NCBI GenBank assembly: GCA_002422205.1
Contig: DITS01000009.1
Coordinates: 52,956 to 80,245 of the forward strand
Source of the DNA: Alphaproteobacteria bacterium UBA6178
GTDB lineage: Bacteria > Pseudomonadota > Alphaproteobacteria > Rickettsiales > UBA3002
Direction: 5' to 3'
DNA: 27,290 nucleotides
In this document: piece after piece, positions 1-7,120 of the stretch
Layout: the number at the start of each line of letters is the position of its first letter
How positions within the stretch are numbered: the stretch's first letter is position 1
Made by a program: the position numbers and the translations under genes
The notes under the pieces: generated by a model
The model's database searches: none
Seen by the model: only the letters and a program-made list of their open reading frames with translations
Told to the model about the DNA's origin: nothing

Positions 1-1375
1 ACGGGGTGAGGATGCAGCTTTGCGCATATTGGATATCCATGTTTTCGACCTTGGGCAGGTTGCCGACATTGCCCGACATGACCACATAGCACTGGTTTTC
101 GATGGCGCGGGCCTGACAGCAATAGCGCACGCGCATATAGCTTTGCCGCTCATCGGTGCAGAAGGGGACGAACATGATTTTGGCACCCTGATCGGCGAGG
201 TGGCGTGCAAGCTCGGGGAATTCGGAATCATAGCAGATCATGATGCCGATGGGGCCGCAATCGGTCTGGATGGGGCGCACGGCATGGGCCCCCTGGATGT
301 GCCACCAATAGCGCTCGTTGGGGGTGGGGTGGATTTTTTCCTGCTCATGCACTGAGCCGTCGCGCAGAAGCACATAGCACACATTGCGCATGATGCCGTT
401 GCGGCGGCAGGGATGAGTGCCGGCGATGATGTTGATATTGTAGCGCACGGCCATGGCGCTGAAACGTTCGACCAATGCCTCGGTGTAGTCATCGAGCTGG
501 GCGATGCTTTTATGCGGGGCGTGTTCCTGCGGGTTGAGCGCCATGAGCGGCAGGGTGAAGAATTCGGGGAAGACGACAAAATCGCCGCGATAATCGGAGG
601 CGACATCGACGAAATATTCGCAATTGTCGATGAACTCATCGAAGGATTCGACCAAGCGCATTTGTAGCTGCACGGTGGCGACGCGCACGATATCGGGCAG
701 GTGGCCTGCGGTGTGTGCGGTGCGGGTGGGGGTTTGCGGGTCAATTTCGGGATTGTACCACGCCATGTGGACACCATGGGTTTTGGATGCCGCATCATCG
801 GGCTGGTAGCCATGCAGAATGCCGAGAATTTCATAGCCGTTGCGCAGCTGGAAATTGATGACGCTGTCGCGCACCTGCCCGGTTTTGACGGCTTCCAGAT
901 AGGCTTCGGGGGTTTTGTAGGTGCGGGATTTGGCGCGATAGCCGGGCAGGCGTCCGCCGAAGACGATACCTTTGAGGCGCAAAAATTTGCACAGGCGTTT
1001 GCGTTCGTTGTAAAAGCGCTGGCCGATGCGCAGGCGGCGGCAATCGGGATCGACAGTGACTTCCATGCCGTATAGGTAATCGCCGTTGATGTCGTGGCGG
1101 GAAGCGAAACCGGCACCGGTGATTTCGTCCCATGTGTGGGGGGTGAAGGCAAGCTTTTCCTTGATGATGAAGGTGGCACAATAGCCGACGACTTTATCGT
1201 CATAGATGGCGACGAATTGACCTTCGGGGAAGATACTGATTTGGCCGCGCACCATTTGTGCGGTGAGTGCCATGCCGGGGCTGTAAACTTTGTGCGCGAG
1301 GGCCACAATGTTGGGGATGTCTTTGTTGGTGGCGGTGCGGATATAGAGTTTAGGTTTGTGGCTGTCAGTGGCCAT
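1..1375 (-). CDS. GNAT acetyltransferase-nitrilase fusion hydrolase (C-terminus cut by window edge)
   Basis: A two-domain protein of which 458 residues are visible; it runs off the left edge. Residues about 5-200 read as a GNAT-type N-acetyltransferase domain. From about 235 onward it is a carbon-nitrogen hydrolase (nitrilase superfamily). The catalytic triad is visible as Glu271 (in VVFPEFF), Lys347 (in QEKIH) and Cys381 (in MICYD). The order matches the YhcX-type family, in which acetyltransferase and amidase-like domains are fused; its substrate is not established. The start at 1375 is the first ATG after the previous gene and overlaps the end of the phosphomannomutase gene by 11 bp, so translation is probably coupled. 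The longer antisense-like frame at 238-1512 is out of phase and not real. The fusion is firm; the physiological role is unknown. Confidence 0.9.
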   Translation of the reverse strand, partial: MATDSHKPKLYIRTATNKDIPNIVALAHKVYSPGMALTAQMVRGQISIFPEGQFVAIYDDKVVGYCATFIIKEKLAFTPHTWDEITGAGFASRHDINGDYLYGMEVTVDPDCRRLRIGQRFYNERKRLCKFLRLKGIVFGGRLPGYRAKSRTYKTPEAYLEAVKTGQVRDSVINFQLRNGYEILGILHGYQPDDAASKTHGVHMAWYNPEIDPQTPTRTAHTAGHLPDIVRVATVQLQMRLVESFDEFIDNCEYFVDVASDYRGDFVVFPEFFTLPLMALNPQEHAPHKSIAQLDDYTEALVERFSAMAVRYNINIIAGTHPCRRNGIMRNVCYVLLRDGSVHEQEKIHPTPNERYWWHIQGAHAVRPIQTDCGPIGIMICYDSEFPELARHLADQGAKIMFVPFCTDERQSYMRVRYCCQARAIENQCYVVMSGNVGNLPKVENMDIQYAQSCILTP

Positions 1376-2795
1376 GATTGCTGCCGATCTGTAATTGATA
1401 GTGGGATAATAATTGTGTGAGTTGGGTGGTGAGGCGCGCGAGGCCTTCGGGGGTGGCAGATTCGCAGCGGGCGATCAGCGCGGCCTGCGTGTTGGAGGCG
1501 CGCAGCAGCCACCAGCCGTCGGGCGTGGTGGCGCGGATGCCATCGATATCATTGAAGGCGATATGCTCGTCGCGCAGTTTTTGTTGCAGCTCGGTGATGA
1601 TGGTGAATTTGCGTTCTTCGGCGCAGTCGATGCGGATTTCGGGGGTGCTGTGCGCGCGGGGCAGGCGGTCGATGACGGCGCTGAGTGGTTCATCAAGCGC
1701 GCTGACGATTTCGATTAAACGCAGCGCGGCATAGAGCCCGTCGTCGAAGCCGTAATAGCGATCGGCGAAAAAGATATGGCCGCTGGCTTCGCCCGCGAAG
1801 GCGGCACCGACTTCTTTCATTTTGGTTTTGATATGGGAATGGCCGGTTTTCCACATCATCGCTTTACCGCCGCGCTGGCTGATATCGTCAAAGACGCTTT
1901 GACTGGTTTTGACATCGGCGATGATGGTAGCGTGGGTGGATTCGCGCAGCACCTGATGTGCAAACAGCATGAGCAGATGGTCGGAGGTGATGGCGCGGCC
2001 CAAATCATCGACGGCACCGAGGCGGTCGCCATCGCCATCGAAGGCGAGGCCAAGCTGGCAGTGATTGTCGTTCACGCATTGTTGCAGGTCGCGCAGATTT
2101 TCGGGCATGGAGGGGTCGGGGTGGTGATTGGGGAAGCTGCCATCGATGGTGGTGAACAGTGTGTTGCTGCGATAGCCATGGGCGGCGAGCTGACCGGCGA
2201 GCTGTTCGACCACGTCACCGGCGGCACCGTTGCCCGCGTCCCATGCCAGTTGCAGTGGTTTGTCGGTGAGGCGGCTGGCGTTGAGCAGGGCGGTGACATA
2301 GGCGTCGAAAACGGCGATATCGGTGCTGCTGCCCTCGTCGTTATAAAGCGGGCCATGCGCCGCGCGTGCGCCTAAATCGCGGATGCTCTGGCCGAAGAAG
2401 GAGGCTTTGCCCAGCATCATTTTGAAGCCATTATAGTTGGGGGGGTTGTGCGATCCGGTGATCATCACGCCCGCATCGGCTTGCAGATGATAGACGGCGA
2501 AATAGAGCATGGGAGTGGGGCCAACACCGATGCGCACGACATGTGCCCCTGCGGCTTGTGCGCCTTGTGCCAGCGCGTCGGACAAGGCGGGGGAGCTGAG
2601 GCGTCCATCACGCCCGATGGCGATGACGGGGTTTGCTTTGCCGCTGGCGTCCCGCGTGATGGAGGCGAAGGTCTGGCCGATGGCGTAGGCGTCGGCCTCG
2701 TGCAATGTGTCACCGATGATGCCGCGAATATCATATTCGCGCAAAATGGTGGGGTGGAAATGATGCGCGGAGGATGTGGGCGCTAGGAGTGTCAT
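1365..2795 (-). CDS. phosphomannomutase/phosphoglucomutase
   Basis: An alpha-D-phosphohexomutase of 476 residues, the normal length. It interconverts mannose (or glucose) 6-phosphate and 1-phosphate, supplying sugar nucleotides for LPS and other glycans in the cytoplasm. Visible marks are the N-terminal REYDIRG (19-25), the phosphoserine loop TGSHNP with Ser115, the Mg-binding loop FDGDGDR with Asp253, Asp255 and Asp257, and the sugar-binding GEASGH (335-340). The start has a GAGG ribosome-binding site six bases upstream. It lies 7 bp after the J-domain gene and overlaps the next gene by 11 bp, so it is in the middle of an operon. AlgC/ManB-type specificity cannot be settled from sequence, so no symbol is given. 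Confidence 0.95.
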   Translation of the reverse strand: MTLLAPTSSAHHFHPTILREYDIRGIIGDTLHEADAYAIGQTFASITRDASGKANPVIAIGRDGRLSSPALSDALAQGAQAAGAHVVRIGVGPTPMLYFAVYHLQADAGVMITGSHNPPNYNGFKMMLGKASFFGQSIRDLGARAAHGPLYNDEGSSTDIAVFDAYVTALLNASRLTDKPLQLAWDAGNGAAGDVVEQLAGQLAAHGYRSNTLFTTIDGSFPNHHPDPSMPENLRDLQQCVNDNHCQLGLAFDGDGDRLGAVDDLGRAITSDHLLMLFAHQVLRESTHATIIADVKTSQSVFDDISQRGGKAMMWKTGHSHIKTKMKEVGAAFAGEASGHIFFADRYYGFDDGLYAALRLIEIVSALDEPLSAVIDRLPRAHSTPEIRIDCAEERKFTIITELQQKLRDEHIAFNDIDGIRATTPDGWWLLRASNTQAALIARCESATPEGLARLTTQLTQLLSHYQLQIGSNHGH

Positions 2796-2802
2796 GCTGG
2801 CC

Positions 2803-3270
2803 TCATTTGTTTAACAGGGTTGTTTTAGCCTCATTAAGTTTTTTTGCAAAATATTCCGAGCCGCCCTGATCGGGATGGTATTGTTTCATTTTTTGCTGAT
2901 AGGCGGATTTGATTTCGGCGCGGGTGGCGGTAGGGCTGACGCCGAGTATTTCGCGCGCTTCGGATTCGCCCATGGTGGAGGTGCGGCTTTGCGGGGCCTG
3001 CGCACGGTGGCGGCGAAAAAGCTGCGCCAGGGTGGCGAGAGCAAACAGGCGATTGGCCGAGGCGAGCATGACACCGAGAAGCGCAGTGAGCCCACCCAGC
3101 AAAGGCTGGCCGAAACGCAGCATCAGCACGGCAAAGGCAAGGATGGCGATGACGGCGAGGATGCGTAGCAGCAGGCGGATTTTAGCCGGAGGGGCGCTGG
3201 CATAGCGCAGCAGCATGATGTGCAGCGCCAGCGGCAGGCCAAGGGCAATGAGCGCATAGAGCAGCCACAT
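2803..3270 (-). CDS. membrane-anchored J-domain protein (TIM14/DjlA-like)
   Basis: A 155-residue protein. The N-terminal 85 residues hold hydrophobic segments at about 1-22, 33-50 and 57-80. A short basic and Ser/Thr-rich linker follows, then a C-terminal J domain from about 100 to 155 with the HPD tripeptide at 132-134 and EILGVSPTAT at its start. J domains stimulate the ATPase of DnaK-type chaperones; a membrane-tethered C-terminal J domain resembles mitochondrial TIM14/Pam18 and alphaproteobacterial relatives. The start has AAGGAG six bases upstream. It sits 18 bp behind mipZ and 7 bp before the phosphomannomutase. The client is unknown. Confidence 0.88.
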   Translation of the reverse strand: MWLLYALIALGLPLALHIMLLRYASAPPAKIRLLLRILAVIAILAFAVLMLRFGQPLLGGLTALLGVMLASANRLFALATLAQLFRRHRAQAPQSRTSTMGESEAREILGVSPTATRAEIKSAYQQKMKQYHPDQGGSEYFAKKLNEAKTTLLNK

Positions 3271-3288
3271 ACAGGCTCCTTATCTGCT

Positions 3289-4419
3289 TCAGGTGCCGGT
3301 TTGCAAGGCGGAGCTGAGCGATGGTTCGACGCTGATGGGTTTGGAGGGTGACTCGGGCGAGGGGGTGACGGGAGCTGCTTTGGCTTGCTCGACGGCGGGT
3401 TTGATCGATTCATTTACGGCGTTGTCGGGCTTGGCAGCGTCTGTTTTGGCTTGGGCGGTGGCGGTTGCTTTGGCTTCTTTGGCAGTAGCGCTGGCCGTTT
3501 CCGCTTCTTCTTCGGCGTGGCGCAGCTCGTTGATGCGGCGGTCGATTTCGGGGATGCGCAGGGTTTTGAGCAGATCGCGCACTTCCTGCCTTGCGGCGAT
3601 GTGCGAGATGGTAATTTTCACATCCATGCTGGTGTCCATCACGTCAAGCACGGTGAGGCCTTGCAAAAACATTTCGCGGAAAATAACACGCTCGCTAAAG
3701 CCAGGTGCGAGGCGGAAGCCAATGCGGCGCGCGAGCTCTTCGGTGACTTTTTTCATTTGGCGTTTGTTGCGCGCATCCAGATTGCTTAAGCGATTGCGCA
3801 TCACGATCCATTCGATCGAGCCGCTGTCGCGCTTGGCGCGGGCGAGTTTTTGTTCCCACACCATTTCGCTGTAGATGCTGGGGCGGATGATTTGCAGCGT
3901 GTCTCCATCGACGGAGGCGAGCAGGTCCAGATCGACGAAGCTGTCATTGATGGGGGTGATGATCATGTCGGCGCTGGAATGGGCGAGGCGCGAGAGATAG
4001 GTGTCGCTGCCGGGGCCGTCGATGACGACGAAATCGCAACTTTTCATAATGCGCGAGAGGCCTTGGGTGAAGCGGTCGCGTTCGTCCTCTTCGGCTTCAC
4101 TTTGCGTGGTGAAGGGGCTTTTGGTGATGACGATATGATGCGGCATGGGTAATGACGCATGGTGTTTGGTCATGGTTTCGCGGCGGTTTTCGATATAGCG
4201 CGAGAGCGAGCGCTGGCGCGAATCGATATCCATGGTGCCGACTTTGAAGCCAAGGCGCATGAGCGCGACAATGAGATGCATGCTGGTGGTGGTTTTGCCG
4301 CAGCCGCCTTTTTCATTGCCGACAACGATGATATGCGCGCGTTTTTCTGCAGCGACGGGGGGTTGCGGTGCAGATTGATTTTGCGGCGATCGTGCGCCGA
4401 AAAGGCTGGCCATGTTCAT
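3289..4419 (-). CDS. mipZ: MipZ-type ParA-family division-plane positioning ATPase
   Basis: A 376-residue ParA/MinD-family ATPase. Established MipZ biology: the protein forms a gradient from pole-bound ParB and inhibits FtsZ polymerisation, placing the Z-ring at midcell in Caulobacter and relatives. The deviant Walker A is KGGCGKTT (37-44), with Cys where Ala or Ser is usual. The following MDIDSRQ-SLSRYIENR segment and VVIDGPGSD (Walker B region) match the MipZ subgroup rather than plasmid ParA. The ATPase core ends near residue 300; the last 77 residues are a low-complexity Ala/Glu/Lys then Pro/Ser tail, making the protein about 100 residues longer than typical MipZ. A second ATG two codons in is an alternative start. 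It heads the tight group with the J-domain protein. Confidence 0.92.
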   Translation of the reverse strand: MNMASLFGARSPQNQSAPQPPVAAEKRAHIIVVGNEKGGCGKTTTSMHLIVALMRLGFKVGTMDIDSRQRSLSRYIENRRETMTKHHASLPMPHHIVITKSPFTTQSEAEEDERDRFTQGLSRIMKSCDFVVIDGPGSDTYLSRLAHSSADMIITPINDSFVDLDLLASVDGDTLQIIRPSIYSEMVWEQKLARAKRDSGSIEWIVMRNRLSNLDARNKRQMKKVTEELARRIGFRLAPGFSERVIFREMFLQGLTVLDVMDTSMDVKITISHIAARQEVRDLLKTLRIPEIDRRINELRHAEEEAETASATAKEAKATATAQAKTDAAKPDNAVNESIKPAVEQAKAAPVTPSPESPSKPISVEPSLSSALQTGT

Positions 4420-4483
4420 GAATTATTCCAAGCGTTGCAAATTGGAGCTTAGACTAAACAAAAGCAGCGTGCGTGTAAAGGCC

Positions 4484-5338
4484 CTAACTGCCCCCTGTGG
4501 GTGACTTAATAAGTTGATGATTGCGCGCAAAGTCCTGCAGGTGTTGCACCAGCAGCGCGGCGTCAAAATCATCATGGCCGGTATTGGGGATAAAATGCGC
4601 CTGTTTGGGCTGATGCGCGGCCTCAAACAAGGTTTTGCCGTGTTGGATGGGGATGAGCGCATCATTTTCGCCGTGAAAGAGGAGCAGCGGGGCGTTGATG
4701 CGCGTGATTTTGCTTAAAGAGTCGTAGTGATCGCGGATGAGCCAGCGCACGGGTGCCCAATAATAGATTTCTGCCGCGCGATTGGTGACGGAGGTGTAGG
4801 GCGCTTCGAGTATGACGGCACCGACGGGATGATGCGTGGCCATTTCGACGGCGATGCCGGTGCCGAGCGATTCGCCATAGAGCATTAATTGCGAGGGCTG
4901 ATACCCTAATGTTTGCGTGGCGTAGGTGATGGCGGCTTGCGCGTCGAGATAGAGTCCTTGTTCGGTGGGCGTACCTTCGCTGCTGCCAAAACCGCGATAG
5001 CTGAGGATGAGGAAGCCGAAGCCGGATTCGGCAAATGCTGTTAGTTTGGGGCCGCGAAAGGAGATGTCGCCGCCATTGCCATGGAAATAGATAATGAGCG
5101 GATAGCCGGATGCGGGCGGGCGATGCCATGCGGTGAGCTGAATGTGGTCGCTGGCGGTGAGGGTAAGAATTTCTGTGTTATCGAGTCCCATATCGGCGGG
5201 GGTGCGGCCTGAATTCCAAGGGAAATACATTAGTTCACGCTGGAATATGGCCATGAGGACGATGACCACCAGATAGATTATCCCCAGCTTTAAGAGGAAG
5301 CGGATGATTTTTCTGCTGTGTTTTTGTTTTAAACTCAT
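4484..5338 (-). CDS. membrane-anchored alpha/beta hydrolase (BEM46/ABHD13-like)
   Basis: A 284-residue serine hydrolase with an N-terminal membrane anchor (about residues 11-32, after a basic MSLKQKHSRK). The oxyanion region YFHGNGG (84-90), nucleophile elbow GESLG with Ser157, Asp226 (in GENDALIP) and His255 (in NTGHDDF) make a complete triad. This arrangement is typical of the BEM46/ABHD13 group of unknown substrate. I chose the ATG at 5338; an in-frame ATG at 5401 would add 21 polar residues and overlap the divergent prepilin peptidase gene. It lies 64 bp upstream of mipZ on the same strand, so co-transcription is possible but not shown. Confidence 0.88.
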   Translation of the reverse strand: MSLKQKHSRKIIRFLLKLGIIYLVVIVLMAIFQRELMYFPWNSGRTPADMGLDNTEILTLTASDHIQLTAWHRPPASGYPLIIYFHGNGGDISFRGPKLTAFAESGFGFLILSYRGFGSSEGTPTEQGLYLDAQAAITYATQTLGYQPSQLMLYGESLGTGIAVEMATHHPVGAVILEAPYTSVTNRAAEIYYWAPVRWLIRDHYDSLSKITRINAPLLLFHGENDALIPIQHGKTLFEAAHQPKQAHFIPNTGHDDFDAALLVQHLQDFARNHQLIKSPTGGS

Positions 5339-5351
5339 TATCCTGTGCGCT

Positions 5352-5876
5352 ATGTTAATTTTAGTCGCGTTGATTTTATCAGGCTTCATGGTGGCGGTCA
5401 TCTTTTATGACGCGCGCTATTATATCATTCCCAACTGGCTGAATGCGGCGTTGCTGCTGATTTATCCCGTGTGGTATTTTGTGGCACCGGCGCCATTGGA
5501 TGTGATGTCCGCGCTGATTATGTTCGGCATATTGTTTACCAGCGGGTTTATCATGTTTGCCTTACGCATTATGGGGGGTGGCGATGTGAAGCTTCTGGCG
5601 GTGTGCGGGCTGTATATGGGCTGCAGCGCCCCCGGATTGCATTTTGTAATTTATACTGCGTTGCTTGGCGGGTTGCTGTCGATTGTGTTGATTGCGTCGC
5701 GCCTTGTGGTGCCGATTTATTATGCCAAAAGCAACCGCGCGGATATTCCGCTGATCTTTACGATGGGTGGGCCGGTGCCTTATGGTCTGGCGATTGCCGG
5801 TGCATTTCTGATGGTGTTGTGGCTGGGCAAAATGCCGGGCTTGCCACTGGATTTAGGTGCGCTGCCGCGCCTATAG
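5352..5876 (+). CDS. cpaA: A24-family prepilin peptidase, CpaA/TadV type
   Basis: A 174-residue polytopic aspartic peptidase. Family members cleave the leader of Flp/Tad prepilins at the inner membrane. The two catalytic aspartates are Asp20 (in YDARYYIIPN) and Asp78 (in GGGDVK), both in family context, and four to five further hydrophobic segments follow. The size fits the short CpaA form, which lacks the methyltransferase domain of PilD. The start at 5352 gives a family-like N-terminus but no clear ribosome-binding site; an ATG at 5304 has a better one (AGAGGA) yet adds 16 residues antisense to the hydrolase start. No other pilus gene is in the window. It converges on the YihY gene with only three bases between stop codons. 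Confidence 0.88.
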   Translation: MLILVALILSGFMVAVIFYDARYYIIPNWLNAALLLIYPVWYFVAPAPLDVMSALIMFGILFTSGFIMFALRIMGGGDVKLLAVCGLYMGCSAPGLHFVIYTALLGGLLSIVLIASRLVVPIYYAKSNRADIPLIFTMGGPVPYGLAIAGAFLMVLWLGKMPGLPLDLGALPRL

Positions 5877-5879
5877 TTT

Positions 5880-6794
5880 TTAGTGTTTGCGCGGATTGTC
5901 GGTGAGGGAGACCTCGTGCGAGTTGTCTTCCACATGTTCTTTCTCAATAATGCGCTCGCCGGTGATGATGTTGAGCATGTGATTAAATTCGGCACCGTAA
6001 ATAAATATCAGATTCATGATGAAGAAAAACAGCAAGGTGGCGATGAAACCGCCGAGGCTGCCATAGATGACATTGACCTGATCGACATTGGCGATATAGA
6101 AAGAAAAGCCTGCTGCGCCGGCCAGCCATAACACCACCACCAATGCAGCGCCGGGCGCTACGCAGAGCAGCTTTTGTTTAATATTGGGCAGGAAATAATA
6201 AAGGCTGGTGACAACCATAAATAATAATACCGCACCCAAATAAAATAAAATCTGGTTCCACACTTGCGCCAGATCGGGCGAGATGGGTGTATCGATCCAG
6301 CTTTGCAGCTGGGTAATTATTAGTGGTGAAATGACGATGCATAACATGACCAATAGCAGCACGAAGGTGAAGATGACCAGTTGCAGAATGCTCATGAGGC
6401 GGCGCAGCACATAGGTGGGCGGGTTGCTCACCTGATAGGCACGGTTGAGCACGGTGCGCATGCCCTCGACGGCGGAAGATGACGTCCAGATGGCACCGAG
6501 AATCGAGATGGTGAGCAAGCCTTGCGGCGGGCCCGACATGATTTCGTCGACACGCGGGCGGATGGCCACTACTGCTTCGTCCGGCATGTGGGTAATCAGC
6601 AATTCGATAAAGCGGGTGCCGACTTCGCCCTGACCGGCAAAGCCAGCGGCGGCGACGATGAGCACCAGAAAGGGGAATAATGCTAACAGGGTGAGGAAGG
6701 TGAGATAGCCCGCCAGCTCGACCCCATCATTGTCGACGAGGTTATCACCTGCCTTGTAGAGGATATAGCCTGCTTGTTTGATTTTGCTTAGCAT
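5880..6794 (-). CDS. YihY/BrkB-family inner-membrane protein
   Basis: A 304-residue integral membrane protein of the YihY/virulence factor BrkB family, once misnamed RNase BN. The N-terminal DNDGVELAGYLTFLTLLALFP is the family's opening signature. About six membrane segments follow, ending in a cytoplasmic polar tail (residues about 278-304). Its function is not established; transport or envelope roles have been suggested. The upstream side faces the heptamer-repeat region at 6834-7032 and the malate synthase gene on the other strand. No strong ribosome-binding site precedes the ATG. Family assignment is firm, role unknown. Confidence 0.9.
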   Translation of the reverse strand: MLSKIKQAGYILYKAGDNLVDNDGVELAGYLTFLTLLALFPFLVLIVAAAGFAGQGEVGTRFIELLITHMPDEAVVAIRPRVDEIMSGPPQGLLTISILGAIWTSSSAVEGMRTVLNRAYQVSNPPTYVLRRLMSILQLVIFTFVLLLVMLCIVISPLIITQLQSWIDTPISPDLAQVWNQILFYLGAVLLFMVVTSLYYFLPNIKQKLLCVAPGAALVVVLWLAGAAGFSFYIANVDQVNVIYGSLGGFIATLLFFFIMNLIFIYGAEFNHMLNIITGERIIEKEHVEDNSHEVSLTDNPRKH

Positions 6795-6833
6795 GCTTCG
6801 TGTCTGCCTGAGAAAATATAAAAAGTCTAGTAG

Positions 6834-7032
6834 TTAGGGGCTAGGGGCTAGGGGCTAGGGGCTAGAGGTTAGGGGCTAGGGGCTAGAGGTTAGGGGCTAG
6901 GGGCTAGGGGCTAGGGTTGTCATGCCGCCTTTATGACGGCATCTGGTTGTGCTTAAGGCCGGACCCCGTCATTCGACGGGGTGACAAACGAAACTAACCT
7001 CTAGCCCCTAACCTCTAGCCTCTAGTCCCTTA
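6834..7032. repeat. opposed 7-bp tandem arrays (CTAGGGG type) around a palindromic core
   Basis: The left arm, 6834-6916, is eleven full heptamers plus a partial one, all variants of CTAGGGG (TTAGGGG, CTAGAGG). The right arm, about 6995-7032, is about five heptamers in the opposite orientation (CTAGCCC, CTAACCT, CTAGCCT types). The core between them holds a TGCCG/CGGCA hairpin at 6923-6941 and the CCCCGTC/GACGGGG palindrome at 6964-6981. The left arm has a GGGG or GAGG run every seven bases. This element fills most of the 326-bp gene-free gap between the YihY gene and aceB. Confidence 0.9.
6955..6987 (+). repeat. 33-bp palindromic repeat, copy 1
   Basis: This 33-base stretch is identical to 9230-9262. 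It contains the 7-bp stem CCCCGTC/GACGGGG with an ATTC loop, followed by TGACAA. Related shorter copies in inverse orientation occur at about 22911-22932 and 24151-24174. It behaves like a REP-type intergenic palindrome. Confidence 0.92.
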
Positions 7033-7075
7033 CTGGTTAAAGGTTACAGGCTAGACTCGACTTGGCGGGGTTTCC

Positions 7076-7107
7076 TTGCTATGAGTGTAGGCCTAGCAAA
7101 TTTACAC
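7076..7107. promoter_or_regulatory. candidate operator: two overlapping dyads upstream of aceB
   Basis: TTGCTA (7076-7081) is matched by TAGCAA (7094-7099) with 12 bases between. An overlapping GTGTA (7085-7089) is matched by TACAC (7103-7107). Both end just before the ribosome-binding site of malate synthase, where a repressor or activator could act. No factor can be named. No convincing -35/-10 pair was seen here. Confidence 0.35.
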
Positions 7108-7109
7108 CT

Positions 7110-7116
7110 AAGGAGG
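7110..7116 (+). promoter_or_regulatory. strong ribosome-binding site of aceB
   Basis: AAGGAGG lies four bases before the ATG at 7121. It is the closest match to the anti-Shine-Dalgarno sequence seen in the window and fixes the aceB start. Confidence 0.85.
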
Positions 7117-7120
7117 CTTT

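Noticed and set aside
238..1512. Open frame of 424 codons on the minus strand across the GNAT-nitrilase gene
   Set aside because: The correct frame, one base shifted, gives a full GNAT-nitrilase with its catalytic triad. This frame is Ser/Pro/Ala-rich noise.
6834..7032. CRISPR array
   Set aside because: The unit is 7 bp with no unique spacers, and arms are on opposite strands. No cas genes are present.
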